A program made the position numbers and the translations under genes. Positions 37,066-50,324 of a stretch of DNA of 64,000 bases are shown one piece after another. Location: NCBI RefSeq assembly GCF_020184175.1, contig NC_065533.1, positions 42,818,351-42,882,350 on the forward strand, read 5' to 3'. This DNA is from Aphis gossypii (Eukaryota > Arthropoda > Insecta > Hemiptera > Aphididae). The notes beneath the pieces were generated by a model, which saw nothing but the letters and a program-made list of their open reading frames with translations, was not told the DNA's origin and did no database searches. Position 1 is the first letter of the stretch, and every line of letters starts with the position of its first letter.

Positions 37066-39479
37066 ATCAACTCCACAGAGGTAGCTTAGTAAATGTGTGT
37101 ATACACTACGTAAACATTCACAGTTATAATATTAAATAAAAATAGCAATACAATAAATATTATTATCATTAAAAAATATCTCTGCCTTTGTGGTGTTCTT
37201 GGCTATTATCATCCATATTTTTTCATCTTTTATTGTAATACAAACATGTTGGACGTCGGTAGAAGAATTTTATTGATAATAATTCATGTTGAAGAATCGT
37301 TAAAAAATGTTTTCATCGAGAAAAATCTCTTAGCTTATTTTGAAAACATGCTATACTTGATATGGAAGTGAAGTAAACATTTTTTAGTATATTAAATACG
37401 GAAAATAAAAAATAATAATTAAGTATCAATGAAAATGATATTGAAATATCCAAAAAGTATATGGCAAAGAGAAATGTTTTTATTTTATTTTAATTGTATT
37501 TTTAGTAGTGAAATTGGACTGGTAGATCATTATATACGATTTGCAAAGTCTTATATCAAAATCAAGAAAAAATAACAAGCCATCTAAAAAATAATTTCCA
37601 CAACATTGTTATCTCTCATCTTTTCTAAGCACTATTTAATCCTTGTTATACTGGATAATTTTGTTTAAGGCTGAAGTTGTTAAGAAATTAACTTTGAGCA
37701 GCAGCATAACTGTTTTTATTTTTTTTTAAAACACTGTTTACCACTTAACGTTTACTAAATTATTGTTTTTGTAACTAATATTTAATGAGTATTCATATCT
37801 TAAGCCATATCGATGAAATCAATTTTTTGAATCTACCGTTTTGATGCCATATTAAGTGACAGGATGAACTTGCACGCAGTGATTTAGTTTAAAGATATTT
37901 CAAAATGATGCTAAATTTGAATAAAATTAATTACCTACATAGATAAACGTTAATTCGATAAAGAATAAAGAACGATAAGTATTTTAATTCAAGTACTCTA
38001 TAGGCTTTAGCTATATTAAAAATATGAAAATATTATGTTCTTCAATTTTGTTTTAGGTCAACTCTGATTTGTTAATTAGCCAAATCTTGTTGTTGATGAG
38101 GAAGTAAATATTGTACTTTAAGAAAAGGAGCTAAAAACGATGGAATATAATTTGATGGTCCTTGAGTATTCGGTTCAAATTATTAGCAACAAAAGACAGT
38201 GTACACTTTTTCTTCTTCAAAAAAAGGACAAAACAAAATTGAACGTAATTATATGGAGAGAGGTTTTATACAGTTGAAATGTATACGATACACTCAAACT
38301 AGAAGTGAGGGATACAATGGACTTTCAAACCACTTTCTTACATATATAATGTTGTTAACTATAACGATGATTTTATAAATTCAGGGTTAAATGTACATAC
38401 TCGGAAAATGGAAAGTTTCTGGAGGTCTTATTTGAGGTTAAAATTTATAAACGATATGTGTGGTATAACTTCTAATATACTTCCAAAGTAATTAATGTAA
38501 GAGTATTATAATATGATCTTTATAGTTGATATACCTACCTTTAATATTAATTATTTCAGATATTGTATTGAACTTTGATAGATAAGACTTAATAAAATTG
38601 ATTTATTCAAACGCTTTAAACGGAAATAGTCTAAGTTTTTTTTTTTATACTTAACTATACTTTATGTTAGTAATGACTGTTTTCTTAAATTATAATTTGT
38701 CGACAAAATATTTTTTATTGGAAAAAATTATGTTCAAGTTTTATACCTGAAATATGTATAATATATATCTAACTGTTATTATTATTAGTTGCAGTGTGTT
38801 CGTATAAAATAATTCTATAAACATTATAAAATATAAGTATTATATAAAAATATGAGTTGAACACGTTTCGATTGTTTCTAGGTAAAGCGCATACTGTAAT
38901 ACTACTCTGTTGACAATAGATCACAAAATAATATGTTAAGATAGCCTTTTAAATGTATCGTTATAATGTGGAATACAAAAAAAAGAATAACGTGGAAAAA
39001 TTCAAATTTTGTTGAATGTTGAGAGAGTGTCCCTCCGGGAGATTTTTTTTTTTTTTATATAACTCAATTACAATTACCGGTGATATAAATTCATACTAAT
39101 GTTATGGGTACTAAAGGTTGCATGCCAAAAACTACAGTTATTTTAAGTCATACATACCAATGTGTATGAATTATATTCCGTAAATCATATATTTTTATAG
39201 CTATTCATTTTTTTTTACCATATTTGCATAGCAATATAAAAATACCATGAATAAATTATTTAAATATATTTTCTAAATAAGGTAAGGATTTTCCTTCAGG
39301 TACACTTGTCATGTAAACATTTTAACCGATTTTTTCACATGAAATATTCAGCGATTACTGCACCAAAAACAAAAGACCAAAGTAATATTAATTGTTATTC
39401 CAGTTCGCAATTAACGTTAATTCTATCGTTGCAAAATTCATGATGCTCTCACACCGTTTGCATATTTGAATACACTGAC

Positions 39480-39720
39480 AGCCACCCTACATTTTATATA
39501 AAAATTATCATCAACAACGTTTCTACTGGTGCCCCGTTCGTAACAATTATAACAATGCGTATGGCCAACTAAGACGTGTAGTCAGACAGTATAAGTGTCA
39601 TTATATCAGAAAACTTATATATCTATCTTTATCGCACCCGGAGACGTCACCATTGGTACCACAGCTTTGTTCGTATTATGTATATGCATGCATTATATTA
39701 TAGGAATGTGGTTAACAGAG
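39480..39720. promoter_or_regulatory. Complex patch with CRE-like and CCAAT-like motifs
   Basis: A GC-raised patch has GACGTCAC (39643-39650; CRE consensus TGACGTCA) directly followed by a reverse CCAAT box, ATTGG (39653-39657). One + frame is open for over 70 codons (contains AYGQLRRVVRQYKCHY) without an ATG, which could also be an exon. No splice sites of quality were seen. Confidence 0.3.
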
Positions 39721-40002
39721 CTGAATACGAAGATCTTTGAACAGTTAGAGTTATTCCCATAACGTTCAAATTATAATAACAATAATCGGTTATGGTAAGA
39801 ACACGAAAAGTACTGCTGTTTTACAAACGAAAGACTAAGGGATTAATATTTCATAATGACAATAATAAGAACGAACGCGAATCTGACCCGAAATTAAATT
39901 ATTATTATACGTCACAGAATAATCACATATTATGTATTATAAAATGCCTTCGCATCGTTCACATATTCGAGTTTTCCCAAAAGTATATCACTTATATTAA
40001 AA
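39721..40002. other. Short spacer, no gene supported
   Basis: A + frame (39792-40016, GTG start) is not supported by composition. Confidence 0.5.
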
Positions 40003-40302
40003 TCATATGTATATAATATAGACTATACATAAATGCGTATCTCTACATATCAAAAATCCGTAAATTGAAGGGCCGTAGGTGGTTGCAGTTGTGCTCCGAT
40101 GCACATTTGGTTTGTTTTTGCATATGTTTATATATATATATACACTATACACAATGTAAAATGGTTTCTGTACGTGATGTATGTTCACACGACAGCGTTC
40201 TAGATGCAGCTGATTGACGTGAGCACACTGATCGGAATGCGTTTTTTTGCCTGATTGAAACTGTTCATCAACGAAACGTGTATATTTGAGCAGTCGATGC
40301 AT
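40003..40302 (-). CDS. 99-residue ATG frame, unrecognised
   Basis: A real ATG with GCA before it opens 99 codons to a stop. The first half has balanced composition and is polar (MHRLLKYTRFVDEQFQSG, KKTHSDQCAHVNQLHLE). The second half turns AT-rich and Tyr/Ile-rich, suggesting that only the first 40 or so codons are coding; CATCAC|GTACAG near 40173 is a weak donor there. No domain was recognised. It could be a small protein, a first exon or a regulatory patch that happens to be open. Confidence 0.25.
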   Translation of the reverse strand: MHRLLKYTRFVDEQFQSGKKTHSDQCAHVNQLHLERCRVNIHHVQKPFYIVYSVYIYINICKNKPNVHRSTTATTYGPSIYGFLICRDTHLCIVYIIYI

Positions 40303-42423
40303 TGCTTATTTAGTAGCTAAATTTATTGTGAATTTCGTTCGACCTCACAAATATTTAACGTTTCATTAAAAAAACGAATTTAGTTACACTAGAATTTTAA
40401 TTTTTTTTACATCAATAAACGATATAAGCCCACAATCGTCATAGAATTTATGGTAATTCATATTATTATAATGCGTTATTATTCCAACTATTAATTATTA
40501 AATAAATTAATTTTATTTGTTATTTTAGAAGGTTTAAAGTGAATAATTTTCAGTAAATTTATAAATAATCGGGAAAACTGAAAGTAAATATCTACGCAAA
40601 ATCAAGAAAAGCTTTTTGTACAATCGATTTGGGTTCTTTTCATGAAAATCAAAGATTTTAATATATTCTTCGCTCTATTCGTAATTTATAACAACAGTCT
40701 ATATTTTTATAATATATCTAATATCTATATTCAAATTTAGCTAACGAAAATATGAAATTTTTGAAATATTTTGAACTATTAAAGATTTAAAAATTTACTT
40801 TATTTGTTTATTTATTATTATTATTATTTTTTTTTTTTGTAAACGATAAATTTGTTAAAAACTTCGGATAAAAAATTAAGTATTTCATAAGTTGCATTTT
40901 CAGTAACTTAAAAATATCAAAAGTTAAATAAATGAATATTTGTTCATAGATAATTTTCAACCAATAAATCTCTACAACGACACTAATTATTTTTCCTGAT
41001 TAGAAAAAACAAACTTCTCATCTTATTTTTGTATATTTATGAAGTGTAATTTTGGAAAGCATCCAAAAACTCTAGTATGAAAATTATGCGATCCTTCCAA
41101 TCAATATTTTTTAGACAATAATAAATGATTTGTAATATCTTAGTAATTAAATTATCTTTATATATAAAAAAACAGAATATATTAATTTAATATTATGGAA
41201 TTCAAACTTTTTTTGTCATTACATAGCTTATTATTTTCTCTATGTAAAATACAATTTTAAAAATATTTAAAATAATTCAAAGATTTTTTATAAGTACCTA
41301 CTGTGATTCTATTTATAGTGTTTTACTGCAAGTTGGTGTTGACATAAACATTAATAACAATAATAAATTATAAAATATTACCCGATGTAATAAATAAATA
41401 AATTACTTAAAATAAAATACAATATAAATTTTAATGTAATACAAAAATGAAATATAAAAAAACATTTTGAGATATCTTTAAAAATACAATACGATAACAC
41501 ACTGTTTTTACTCAAAATCATTTTTCGTATGCAATTATTTATCATCGAATTTAATTTTAACACATTTATTAGATCTACAAACTCAACTAAAAACCTATTA
41601 ATTATTATATAGCAGAACTACTTTCTTAATTCTCTTGTATTAGTTTTACTGTGTATTTTTATTTCTGTACACCTCGGGTAATGCAGTTTTGTTCAAACTT
41701 TTATACGTATTCGAAAATACATAGGTTAAAGTCTTAAAGATATTTAAATATTTTATTGAGAATTTAAATGTATTTATTTTTGTTAGTTATATTATGAGTA
41801 GGCGAAATTATAAATTATTGCCTACGTACATTGCGTTACATTTGTGTTAACGAATTATAATAATATACATTATTTACTTATACGAATAAGTGTTAATTAA
41901 TGTTCTAAAGCTAATTTCTTCATTGGCGTCAAATCGCATAAAATCTGTCTATTTAAATCACTGAAATGGAAAAAAAACTGAAGTTGCACCATCAACGCTC
42001 GTGAAGATGTTGACACATTTAACGAACCGTTAAATAAAAAATCTTGCCTTGTTATATTGGTTAGATCATATGGCAATATCTTTACAAATATTATAATCAT
42101 ACGTGAAAATACATAATACTTCAAGTAACGCTGCTGAAACATTCCAATCACGATCGTAATGTTTGAATTGTTGTTATATTGTAAGAATTGTACTTAAATT
42201 TCACATAGAATAAAATAATCGTCAATATATACCCAAAACAGTAATTAATAATATTTTCTGATAAATTAATTTTGCCATTATCGATCAAGAAACAATGAAT
42301 AATTATGTTGAAAATACTTAAGCCAGTTGCAAAGTTTATATTAAATCCAATTTTGAGACCAGAGCAAATGAAATTGGGACTTTGTTTCATCTTGATACAA
42401 CAATTTTGAAAATGTAAATAATA
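40303..42423. other. AT-rich stretch leading into transposase remnant
   Basis: Mostly AT. From about 41900 the composition becomes less extreme. Both strands have 80-codon open frames (minus, 41897-42151 and 42148-42390). This may be decayed upstream sequence of the transposase element that follows, but no family motif could be read. Confidence 0.45.
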
Positions 42424-42733
42424 AGGTTACAAAATGATTCAATACTTAAGATTATCTTGGAGTTTTGGAAACATACAAGTGATCGAAAATATCCAAATCT
42501 TCAAAGCATTGCCTTTCTCATAACTTCATTTTTTGGTTAAGTGAATCAACATTTTCGAGTAAAAGAACAAATATCGGTCAAGAAATACAAACAGTAATTT
42601 GGGTACAAGTTTACGAGCAACTGTTTCTAATTATATACCAGAATTTTCTAAACTTGCAGAAAACCAAAGCTACACATCACACTATAAATATACATTTTTT
42701 AATTTTTCTCGTGTATTATTTAAGAAACAATAA
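42424..42733 (+). pseudogene. Decayed hAT-type transposase C-terminus
   Basis: The frame from 42424 reads RLQNDSILKIILEFWKH, then DRKYPNLQSIAFLITSFFG, to a stop at 42538. This matches the pattern of the hAT dimerisation region found in ZBED5/FAM200/GTF2IRD2-like proteins: LQ-x-D...L...FW...YP-x-L...A. The same phase continues VNQHFRVKEQISVKKYK to a second stop. After a frame shift, the frame from 42602 reads LRATVSNYIPEFSKLAENQ and SYTSH, the usual end of these proteins (LR-A-Y-P-x-L-QxSH). The conserved TYxCEsxFS segment after FFG is missing. Two stops, a frame shift and a deletion mean it is dead. Terminal repeats were not located. The assignment rests on remembered family patterns, not a search. 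Confidence 0.75.
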
Positions 42734-45661
42734 ATGATTATTCTATAGAGTTTAGACCTTTTTTCTCATCAATCTCTTCCTGAAGACCCAAAATTCTCTT
42801 GAATGTCTATTAGCAGAGACTTAAAAAAATCGAATGTAGCTCGTTCTTTGAAAAGATTGGCGATCTCTGATGTAAAGTTTTTGGTTTTAAGATTTGATTA
42901 AAAATAATTATAATGGTTGTATACATTTGTAAGCGATCGAAGAAAAAAGAAACATACGCGAAATTGGCTCACCCATTTTTATATAGTGATTCTTATCTTC
43001 ACCAATATTTTGAAATTTAATTGTGTGTATTTTGAGTTAAATTTCAAAACTACTTTCAAGATCGCTGTTTATGAGCTATAAGCTAAATAAAAATTGAAGG
43101 TTTAATGAAACGTCGCTTTAAAATATCAAAATATATAGGTACCAAAAGTGTGTTAAGGTTTGCGTTTAAGATAAATTTTCAAAATGCAGGAGTTTAAAAT
43201 TTACCCATTAAATTAGGGCGTTAGAATAACATAAAGCACAAAATCACAATTCTTTCTTATGATGAATTATGGAATCTTTAAATAGTTATAAAAATAATTT
43301 ATAACTATCTATAAATGTCTTCTAAGTCTAGACTCATATAAAAAAAACCATATATCATTGTAAAATCAGTAATATGATTGTTTGCAATTTTATTTTAAAT
43401 AATGCATAATAGTAATTTGTTCAAATGTTTGAAATGCTTAACATTGTCTAGGTATCGAATTAAATATATAAACAATGTTATTTAAATAATACATATTGCA
43501 CACAAATGTTCTACGTGGAATTTATGATTATATTTTATTTAAATAGCATCAGATTTGTGTGAATAAACATGTTATATGCACATGTATAATAGTTCATTCT
43601 ACATGAATAGGATTTAATAGTTGTTTAGGATATTATCTGCATTCTGTATATTCCATTAAACAAATTGTCATTCGATTTAAACAGATGCGTTTCAGCGATA
43701 TATGCACTTCGGTGTATACAATATTTTCAGAGACAACGTTTCGTTGAAAACTTGAAAATAACTAATAACTTTAATGGATACGCTAACTTAAAATTTAAAT
43801 TTATGTACAATTGTATTCCTGTTAAATATTATTTTCTTAAAAGCTCAATAATTAATTCAATTCTCTACTCAATAATTAAAACTATCATCAAGTATTTTGA
43901 AATTCTCTCAAATTACAAAATATACGTAATGAAGATACTTATAGTGTTTTTATTATAAAATAATCTGATGATAAAAATTATGTATTTTTTCCGCAGTTTT
44001 AACATTAACGAAAAAAAAACATTTTTAAAAACAAAGTGTGATTTAATGGATAATGATTGATTCTAAAATAACGCTTATAAACACGCTCGTATAAATAACG
44101 TTATTAGTTATTAATCTCTACTAAAATAATAATTATATTAATAAAAACGAATAAACTGTTGTGGTCATCTAATTATTAATATTTTCTAAATTGCTCTCTT
44201 ATTCAGTTACATTACATAGTTTTTATTTATGTTAAACATATTTCATACTATATTCAAAGTTACCATATTATATTGGTTTTAAAGTAATGGTATTTTTTCC
44301 TGCGTCCAGTTTTTAGCAGAATAATTCATTTAAAAAGTTTACAATTATTTTAAATAAAAAAAATACAATCTAGTTGATATATAAAATGTAGAATTTATAA
44401 TAATAATGTATTAAGTAATAAATATAATATAATAATGATATTAAACTATTAACTAATTAATAATAATAATAAATCAAACACAATGAATTTAACATTTTAA
44501 TGACTATTTATTTTTAGTAGTAAATAAAATCCCTTGGTTAATTTTTACCTTTAAATGTTTGATTTACTTTGAGAAAAAAACTTTGTATTAAAATAACAGT
44601 CAATTAGAAATTAAATTAAAAGTACTAACAAGACGAGTATAGCAAATTAAAAAATTTAAGTGCTGGTAAAATTTAATTAAACTCATGAAAATTGCACGGA
44701 CTAAAAGTTTATTCCTAGATATTATTAGGTTCTCGTGTAACTACGAGTTAGTTGAATTATCGCCCAGTTGGCCAGAAAATGAAATATAATCACGACACGA
44801 TTCTCCATTTAGCCCTAAGTCGAGCAGTTAACAACTTTAGTCCGGTCAACAAGGTGTTACATTTTGCTTAATGCCATTATCTACAAATGCAAATGCACCG
44901 GGAACAAAACAACAACATACGAAGAAACGAAGGACATACAATTTTAATTTATCTAAAATGATGATTTATAAAACTTGAATCTACTTACACGAAACAACTC
45001 TTATTTATAATATAAAATTAATTAATAAATTACTGTACAATTTTGTATTTAATTTAAATAAAAATACTGTCAATTAAAATTATTAGGACTACTTAATTTA
45101 TTTTCTTATTTTTAAAATTATTTACAGGGCACAATATTGAGATCATGTAACCTTGAAGATATTTTTTTAATTGTCTTATTTAATAATTTACTATTTAATA
45201 TTATTCATTTTATTTTTTCGTAGTGTTCATAATAATAATATTATATTTATTAAGAAATTAATGGTTTTTTAAGATGAGAAATTTCGATTAAAAATGTTTT
45301 CATAAAGTACTTGTAATATAATACAACCACCTTACCACCTTTAGGGTATTATATTTAGATTTGGTCTTGCTATAATAATAATAATGATAAAAATAATTGT
45401 TATTATCATATTATTAATTCATCACCTATAGTTATAAATTATAATCAACGTCTAATATTATTATAGTTATATTTGATATAATCACGTACATATTATTATT
45501 AGAATCCAAATATATGTTTTAAAAGCGGTATAAACATTTTAAAATATTGAGAATTGAGACATATAATAATTTATTATTAATAATATTATGAATTTTTTTT
45601 TTTTTTTTTTTGATTTCCTATGGCATAACATAATTAAGAATATAGCATTTAATTATTATTT
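42734..45661. other. Mixed AT-rich stretch after transposase remnant
   Basis: Immediately downstream, ATG at 42803 opens 32 codons (MSISRDLKKSNVARSLKR) to TAA at 42899-42901, perhaps further element sequence. 43001-44650 is AT-rich; the 43665-43958 frame is AT-driven. A complex patch at 44690-44940 contains an octamer ATGCAAAT (44887-44894) and a minus ATG frame of 28 codons (MENRVVIIFHFLANWA). It is enhancer-like rather than clearly coding. Confidence 0.45.
45593..45611 (+). repeat. T19 homopolymer
   Basis: Nineteen T. It lies just past the downstream end of the minus-strand frame at 45662-45862. Confidence 0.9.
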
Positions 45662-45862
45662 TTAAAATACTGATATTTTGAAAACTAACATGTTATATGT
45701 TTTGTAGTACCTATACACGTTTAAGAAGCTATTCAAGAAATGTTTTGAATCTTTTGCACTCCAATGTTTTAACTTCTTTAGCGGTAGTTGAAAAACTTTT
45801 AAACTTTTTGATTCTAAACTCTTTCGCTGTACTTTTACTTTTCTGGGTGATAAAATTTTCAA
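45662..45862 (-). CDS. Open frame, possibly transposon-derived
   Basis: A 66-codon Lys/Ser-rich frame ends TAA and is followed on its own strand, after about 50 bp, by A19. It contains LPLKKLKHWSAKDSKHFLN. This faintly recalls the L..L..WKA.E.R.FLLY motif seen in some transposon-encoded insect proteins, but only W and a few positions agree. The start codon is TTG, so it would be a fragment. The poly-A after the stop would suit a retroposed or processed copy. Confidence is low. Confidence 0.2.
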   Translation of the reverse strand: MKILSPRKVKVQRKSLESKSLKVFQLPLKKLKHWSAKDSKHFLNSFLNVYRYYKTYNMLVFKISVF

Positions 45863-46825
45863 ATACAGTTTAGTATAATATAATATACTTGATGGCGGGA
45901 AATACTAGAAAAAAATTTATCAGTATATGTATAGTCTTTTTCAAGATAGGTACCATCTAAAACAATTTGGAATGAATATGGATTTACTAACTTTAAAAGA
46001 GTATCTTTAAAAAATTTTATTGGGGAATATTAAACATAAAAGAACAAATAAGGGTTAATTCATAATTCTCTAGTACATTATAAATTATGTAAAATTAAAA
46101 ATAATAAAATGTTTATCTGGAAGAAGAACCACTCAAATATTATACGTATATATAAGCGTATTCAAATAGCCAAATATGCGTATAGACCAAATTTATGAAT
46201 CCAATTGTGTATAGGCATTAGATAAAATAGAACTTAAGTATTAGTTAAGTCACTGCGTATAATTCGTTTCTATTGATAAAATCATTAAAATGAAACGACG
46301 TAAAAGATATTTATTGTTTGGAAGAAAAACGAATTGCTTTTTCTCAAAATACGAATATTTCAATAAAGTTGAAACACTGCGATGGCGCTTAAGTCGCATA
46401 TATTTTATTTAGTGTGAAAACAGGTATGATAGGTATTTTACTACTTTAAACGTAGAACTATAGAGTTGATGTTCTTATCTGCGCCAAACAAATTTCAGTC
46501 TTACGTTAACGTTAACAACGCTTAACGTACTTAACGCGCGTCCTCTATAAAATAGTTCTGAAAATCGAAAAACCTGTATTTAGTTTAATACGTACACTGA
46601 AACGTCATAAGTCAATATTTGACAAAAATAGGACAATGAATTCGTACGTTTCAGTAGTGTTTCGTATTCGAAACGATTGTCGGGAGCCTAAAATAATAGA
46701 TACAATGCGCCAAGAATATCATAAGAAATATATATATGGCTGAATGTATAAAATAATTCATGTGCTTTACAGATACTTCTACCATTTACACGTGTGTTCG
46801 GCCTCTCTCTACCGCTATACCGGAA
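45863..46825. other. AT-rich stretch with TTAACG cluster
   Basis: From 46260 CpG content rises. A cluster of TTAACG-type words lies at 46501-46540, and 46640-46700 and 46780-46830 are also richer. No exon was recognised. ACCATGG on the + strand at 46831-46837 has a perfect start context, but its frame stops after nine codons. Confidence 0.5.
46501..46540. repeat. TTAACG word cluster
   Basis: TTAACG at 46506, 46522 and 46531, with TTACG at 46501 and TTAACA at 46512: five related words in 36 bp. The spacing is irregular, so this may be a cluster of binding sites rather than a satellite. Confidence 0.6.
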
Positions 46826-47032
46826 CTAACCATGGTAAATCCTTTGTGTTACAGTTACTGATGCCGGTTCAAAGTATGTAACAAATTTAATATTGAAACC
46901 CAAAATATACAATGGTTTATTGTGAAAACTGAAAAGCACATAATATCGTATTGTAAACATACACATGATTGGTTCATTATAAATACATGGCATTAAATGT
47001 GTTTGAAGTATACGGGGCCCGGCGGCGTACAT
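46826..47032 (-). CDS. 68-residue ATG frame, unrecognised
   Basis: The ATG has a good AAA context and follows a T20 tract that could act as part of an acceptor region. The start MYAAGPRILQTHLMP is coded by GC-rich sequence; the rest becomes AT-rich and hydrophobic. GTGCTTTTCAG inside could be an acceptor and the ATG part a different exon. No family was recognised. Confidence 0.2.
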   Translation of the reverse strand: MYAAGPRILQTHLMPCIYNEPIMCMFTIRYYVLFSFHNKPLYILGFNIKFVTYFEPASVTVTQRIYHG

Positions 47033-47046
47033 TTTGAACGGTCGAC

Positions 47047-47066
47047 AAAAAAAAAAAAAAAAAAAA
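47047..47066 (+). repeat. A20 homopolymer
   Basis: Twenty A; a second A run of 18 lies at 47170-47187. Confidence 0.95.
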
Positions 47067-49168
47067 CACGATGTTACCCCCAAATAGCTAAACACAAATA
47101 AATGTATTACTGCGACTTTCGAACGTGATGTTATAAATTATTACGATTATTTTAGTTTATTTTTTCATTAAAAAAAAAAAAAAAAAACTACTTAAATGTG
47201 ACCAAAAACTCGAATGTTGTTTCCAGTAAACATGACGTAATATAGTGTTTCCCGATAAAATAGTGTATTTATTTTATAAACTATTCAAGATTTGTTTTTC
47301 CGCGTACCTGTGAAATATTCAAGTCACTTTAATGTATTTGAAATGTTTATATCACAGTATTATACAATTATATATAAACTGAGTGTATTGAATCGTACCA
47401 CGTTTGCAATTGGCATGTCTTATTGTATTTGATTGCAAATAGCAAACGAATTCATTATTTCGTTTTTATAAATGTAATTTCTTCATTATTATAACTTCTT
47501 GAATTCTAATTTAAAACGTTTCCGTATCCTTCGATGACTTGCAATTATTGTTCAGCAGCAGTAAATATGTACAGACTACAGAGGGTGTTCTGTTTTCTGG
47601 ATAATGATTATTTTTTCAAACCGTAATAATCGTTCACATATTACATATTCCGCATATAAACTACTAAATATTGATAGATAAATATTACTATTGTACATTT
47701 ATATCAATACAACAATAATTACAGGATAGCGTGTAATTTACAATAATTATTTCTACATGTATAAAAAAAATGTATTTTATCTAATAGACTGAATTTGTTT
47801 TCTAAACGTTAAAAGCCAAAACATAATGAAAATAATAAAACACAAAGGAGAATTATTTCGATTCTAGGTCATATCGTTTAAACTTAAATAATACTGATGT
47901 GTTTTGTTACAAAGGGTTAGTATAAATGTAGTCATTATATGAAATATATGATATTGATTTACAATTAGTATTTTCTTATTCCATATAAAATATCTAAAAG
48001 TAAATAATCACCGTTATATTTTCACTTTGTGGCTTTTTGTAAAACGAAATAAAGAATAAAATATTAGAATTTAATTTGATGATACCGTTTAGAATAATAC
48101 GTTCTTCACTAATAATTCATTAATAAGTAAATGTGATTGTAATTTTGACTACTTGTCTTGCAATTAAATGAAATTATACATTGTAATGTATGAATTTCGT
48201 AACTTTTATTACTCACGGTGCCTAAAGTTGGCGTGTTGTTCTGTCGTGCTAATTTATAGTAATTCAAGTTCGTTTCAACGTAGCAAAAGAGTGGGATTTC
48301 CCCAGTTCCGACTATTTATGAGTGTAACCACTAACCTTTACTATGTAAATCAAGCTGGATAAATCTTGACGGCCTAATGGGAACGAAAAAGTACGAGGGA
48401 GAAGGGTCCTAGGCAAATTAAAATTAACCCCGCTATTTTTTTAATTTTATTTTTTGCTTATTACTTTTGTGTATTTTCAAACCTCATTAACCATGCAGTA
48501 CGCGAGTGTTTCACTGGGATTAAGTTTTTTTTTTTATTACTTTTATTATTTATTATTTATTTTTTATTATTAATTGAAAAAAAAAATGTTTAACAGATTA
48601 CATATTAACATAACAGTATTGCAACTAACTACTAATAATACAAAAAAAAAATGATAAATATTATCCAACGACTTGATTGGTTAGGAAAAAACAAAGATGT
48701 AAAAAAAAATAGTTCTAGTTACCAATAAAATCATTAATAATACAATTATAATGCGTATCTCTTAATCATGATGTTTTTGATTACCTATTTTTCCTTGTTA
48801 ATAAGTTAATTTAACTTTTCATTTTATTGGAATGCAAGAAAATAATTGTTATTTTATTAATATATATATATATATTTAAAAAATATTATATATTTTTTAT
48901 ATTTTTTTTATTGGTGAAAATGAGAACAGATATTGAGCTTTATTGCACTAAAGTTAATTAAATTTTACACTAGTCATTGTTAAAACACATGATTCATGAT
49001 TCACACGATCCATCATAAGTAATAATTTTCAAATACCATTTAAGTGTAATCTTTGTTTTTTTGGTGGAATAAATATTATTACAATGTTGAGTATTATAAA
49101 TCAAAAAAAATTACGTCAATCCTATATAGGTGAATTGTGATTATTTTATTTTATGTGACCCGAAATTA
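47067..49168. other. AT-rich stretch, no gene supported
   Basis: A + frame at 48168-48362 begins ATGAAATTATACATTG and sits partly in a GC-raised patch (48200-48430). It is 64 codons (contains LACCSVVLIYSNSSSFQR) and could be a small exon, but it has no splice support. 48520-48720 is very T/A rich. Confidence 0.5.
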
Positions 49169-50258
<1,090 letters not shown>

Positions 50259-50324
50259 CTGTTGGTATTCGATGGACCCCCACATCATCGTTCTTCCCAC
50301 AGATATCGCCGGGTAAGATTTTAC
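50259..50324 (-). CDS. Weak 66-bp exon candidate, minus strand
   Basis: A long T tract followed by ATCAAATCAG is a strong acceptor on the minus strand, and the segment ends CAACAG|GTGTTT. Phase 0 is open and reads SYPAISVGRTMMWGSIEYQQ. A second phase (ILPGDICGKNDDVGVHRIP) is also open. On the + strand GCCGG|GTAAGA is a donor in the same sequence, so the strand is ambiguous. The patch 50090-50560 is GC-raised overall. Confidence 0.2.

Larger units (their letters stand above)
33721..39479. other. AT-rich stretch with hairpins, no gene supported
   Basis: Several slightly richer patches (34970-35040, 35260-35480, 35690-35830, 37035-37090) contain perfect short dyads but no supported exon. On the minus strand TTATTTTGTACAG near 35000 is a good acceptor without a clear exon behind it. 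Poly-A of 21 lies at 34684-34704. Confidence 0.55.

Noticed and set aside
46831..46857. Perfect ACCATGG start context
   Set aside because: The frame ends after nine codons and the site is not followed by a good donor.
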